A stretch of 7,848 nucleotides of DNA, from assembly GCA_001796965.1 (NCBI GenBank), contig MGOA01000130.1, forward strand, positions 1 through 7,848, given 5' to 3'. The position numbers were made by a program, and so were the translations under genes. Origin of the DNA: Chloroflexi bacterium RBG_16_64_43. Lineage in GTDB: Bacteria > Chloroflexota > Anaerolineae > Anaerolineales > RBG-16-64-43. Under the pieces are notes generated by a model. That model was given only the letters and a program-made list of their open reading frames with translations, was not told the origin of the DNA and did no database searches. Below, one piece after another: positions 6,784-7,848 of the stretch (position 1 is its first letter; each line of letters begins with the position of its first letter).

Positions 6784-6809
6784 TCAGGGGTAGCAGACGC
6801 TGCCCCTGA
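6784..6809. terminator. Hairpin between convergent genes, probable bidirectional terminator
   Basis: TCAGGGGTAGC (6784-6794), loop AGAC (6795-6798) and GCTGCCCCTGA (6799-6809) form an 11-bp stem with one T-G wobble. After a small internal loop, CGAA (6776-6779) can pair with TTCG (6814-6817) to extend it. It lies in the 92-base gap between the cooC stop and the stop of the opposing gene, where a shared terminator is expected. There is no clear T-run on either side, so it is not a textbook intrinsic terminator and may need Rho or act as an mRNA end stabiliser. Confidence 0.55.
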
Positions 6810-6841
6810 CTGATTCGTGCGCCTGGCGGTTTCGTGCGGAG

Positions 6842-7848
6842 TCAGCCAACGCCAAAACGCGCAAGCGAGCGCTGCTTTTCTGCAATCGCGCGGATCGCTG
6901 CCATGCGCGCAGCAGCGGGATCCTGGCCAGAAGCGAGCAAGTCGCGTTCCATGGCAACCATTGACTCGATAAGCGGGTCGGTGAGTTCGGCCGCGTGAGC
7001 GCGAAGCATGCCTTCGGCGGCTGCGTCGTCTGGCGTGTTAAGCAGGTCGCGGATGAGGCGAACCTCAGGTGGAACGGTCTTCTCGAGTGTTTCCATAACT
7101 CGCTTGTTGATTTCCTCAAGGTGTGTCGTGACCTCGGGGCGGTTGGCGTTCCTGGCGGCCTCCATATTGGCCTCGAGAACTGCAAAGAAAGTCTCGTCGA
7201 TTTCAGGTAGGCGTTCCTCGATGGCCGCTGGCAGGTCGGCGGCCTGGAGCAAGTACTGCAGCAAGTCCGCTGAGCGGCGCATTTCGGCCTGAGCTGCGCC
7301 GCGCAAACGTTGGCTCTCACGCAGCGCCAAATCACGGATGGCTGCCAAGCGCTCACGGTCAGCGGGGTCGGCCTTGTCGACGCGTTGGGTGAGGGCCTGG
7401 AAGAAGGCGTAGTCCATGGCTTGCCACGCCAGTGCCGTCAAGCCGGCCACCTTGTCGAGGCTGGGGGCACCGCTGAACAGCGTCACAAGCTTGTCGAGAG
7501 TTGGGTTTGCCCCGAGCGCCTGCAGGTCCTTTGCGGCGGCCTCCAGAGCCTCGGTCTGCTGACGGACGCGTTCACCAAAGGTGGTCAGAGCGAGCAGTCG
7601 GTCGCGAACCGCGGCTGCCTTTTCGGCGGTTGCACTATCGCCCTGGGCCTGAGCTGAGTCGAAGAAGAGGGAAACAAGCTGGAAGACCGTGGCGTCGATT
7701 TGCTTGTCATTCGCGCGGATCAGCTCGTCAAGCGCGGCAGGGTCTACGGACATCAATTGCTGCGCAAGGCGGGTGCGCGCGCGTTGAGCTTCGAGCATCT
7801 CTTTTGTGACGCCATCCGCTTCAAGTATGCGTTCGGCGAAACCCTGAA
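6842..7848 (-). CDS. Helical repeat protein of unknown function (partial, N-terminus beyond window)
   Basis: The minus-strand frame is open from the right edge to a TGA at 6842-6844, about 334 residues; an internal ATG at 7798 is possible, but the frame continues upstream (QGFAERILEADGVTKE), so the true start is probably outside. The protein is rich in Ala, Leu, Glu and Arg, lacks cysteine, and is almost certainly all-helical and soluble. Counting from the ATG at 7798, a degenerate unit recurs about four times: IDATVFQLV (34-42), MDYAFFQAL (128-136), IDETFFAVL (200-208) and LTDPLIESMVAME (272-284), each followed about 20 residues on by a basic helix such as AAVRDRLL, AAIRDLAL, EEINKRVM or AAIRAIAE. 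Spacings are about 94, 71 and 73 residues. I cannot name the family. Similar helical tails follow CpXC-type zinc domains in some Chloroflexota proteins, but the N-terminus needed to test this is missing. It runs opposite to the operon and is probably unrelated to it. Confidence 0.85.
   Translation of the reverse strand, partial: QGFAERILEADGVTKEMLEAQRARTRLAQQLMSVDPAALDELIRANDKQIDATVFQLVSLFFDSAQAQGDSATAEKAAAVRDRLLALTTFGERVRQQTEALEAAAKDLQALGANPTLDKLVTLFSGAPSLDKVAGLTALAWQAMDYAFFQALTQRVDKADPADRERLAAIRDLALRESQRLRGAAQAEMRRSADLLQYLLQAADLPAAIEERLPEIDETFFAVLEANMEAARNANRPEVTTHLEEINKRVMETLEKTVPPEVRLIRDLLNTPDDAAAEGMLRAHAAELTDPLIESMVAMERDLLASGQDPAAARMAAIRAIAEKQRSLARFGVG

Noticed and set aside
1..7848. tRNA, rRNA, CRISPR array, insertion sequence or phage genes
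   Set aside because: No cloverleaf-like segment, regular direct repeats, transposase motifs or terminal inverted repeats were seen; nearly all of the window is accounted for by metabolic genes.

Overview
The window holds a compact plus-strand operon of the tetrahydrofolate-linked Wood-Ljungdahl (reductive acetyl-CoA) pathway, followed by a convergent minus-strand gene that runs off the right edge. The base composition is GC-rich. The gene content (mvhD, metV, metF, a fused hdrCB, and a cooC-type CODH maturation ATPase) points to a strictly anaerobic bacterium with CO dehydrogenase/acetyl-CoA synthase. A Chloroflexota or similar uncultured acetogenic or carboxydotrophic lineage would fit. That placement is inference from gene style only; no marker gene is present.

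Layout: 1-90 is the tail of an upstream gene whose last codons overlap the start of mvhD. mvhD (78-521) encodes a small [2Fe-2S] electron-transfer subunit. metV (594-1280) and metF (1305-2291) encode the two subunits of a MetVF-type methylene-tetrahydrofolate reductase. 2338-3738 is a single gene joining HdrC (two 4Fe-4S motifs) to HdrB (two CCG domains). panB (3787-4638) encodes an apparently intact ketopantoate hydroxymethyltransferase. 4647-5918 is an unrecognised, cysteine-free 423-residue protein coupled to panB. cooC (5952-6749) encodes a nickel-insertion type P-loop ATPase. A GU-containing 11-bp hairpin at 6784-6809 lies between the converging genes. The minus-strand gene (stop at 6842, start outside the window) encodes an alanine-rich helical protein made of about four degenerate repeats.

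How the genes fit together: MvhD, HdrCB, MetV and MetF match the parts of the Hdr-linked MetFV complexes known from acetogens such as Moorella. In those, HdrA and MvhD bring electrons to HdrBC and the methylene-THF reductase, possibly with flavin-based bifurcation. HdrA and the electron-input enzyme are not visible and could lie upstream. CooC ties the operon to CODH/ACS. The most unusual part is the middle. A PanB, which also consumes 5,10-methylene-THF, and an unknown protein sit between the methyl-branch redox complex and cooC, with no panC or panD beside them. That pair is the best candidate here for an undescribed function.
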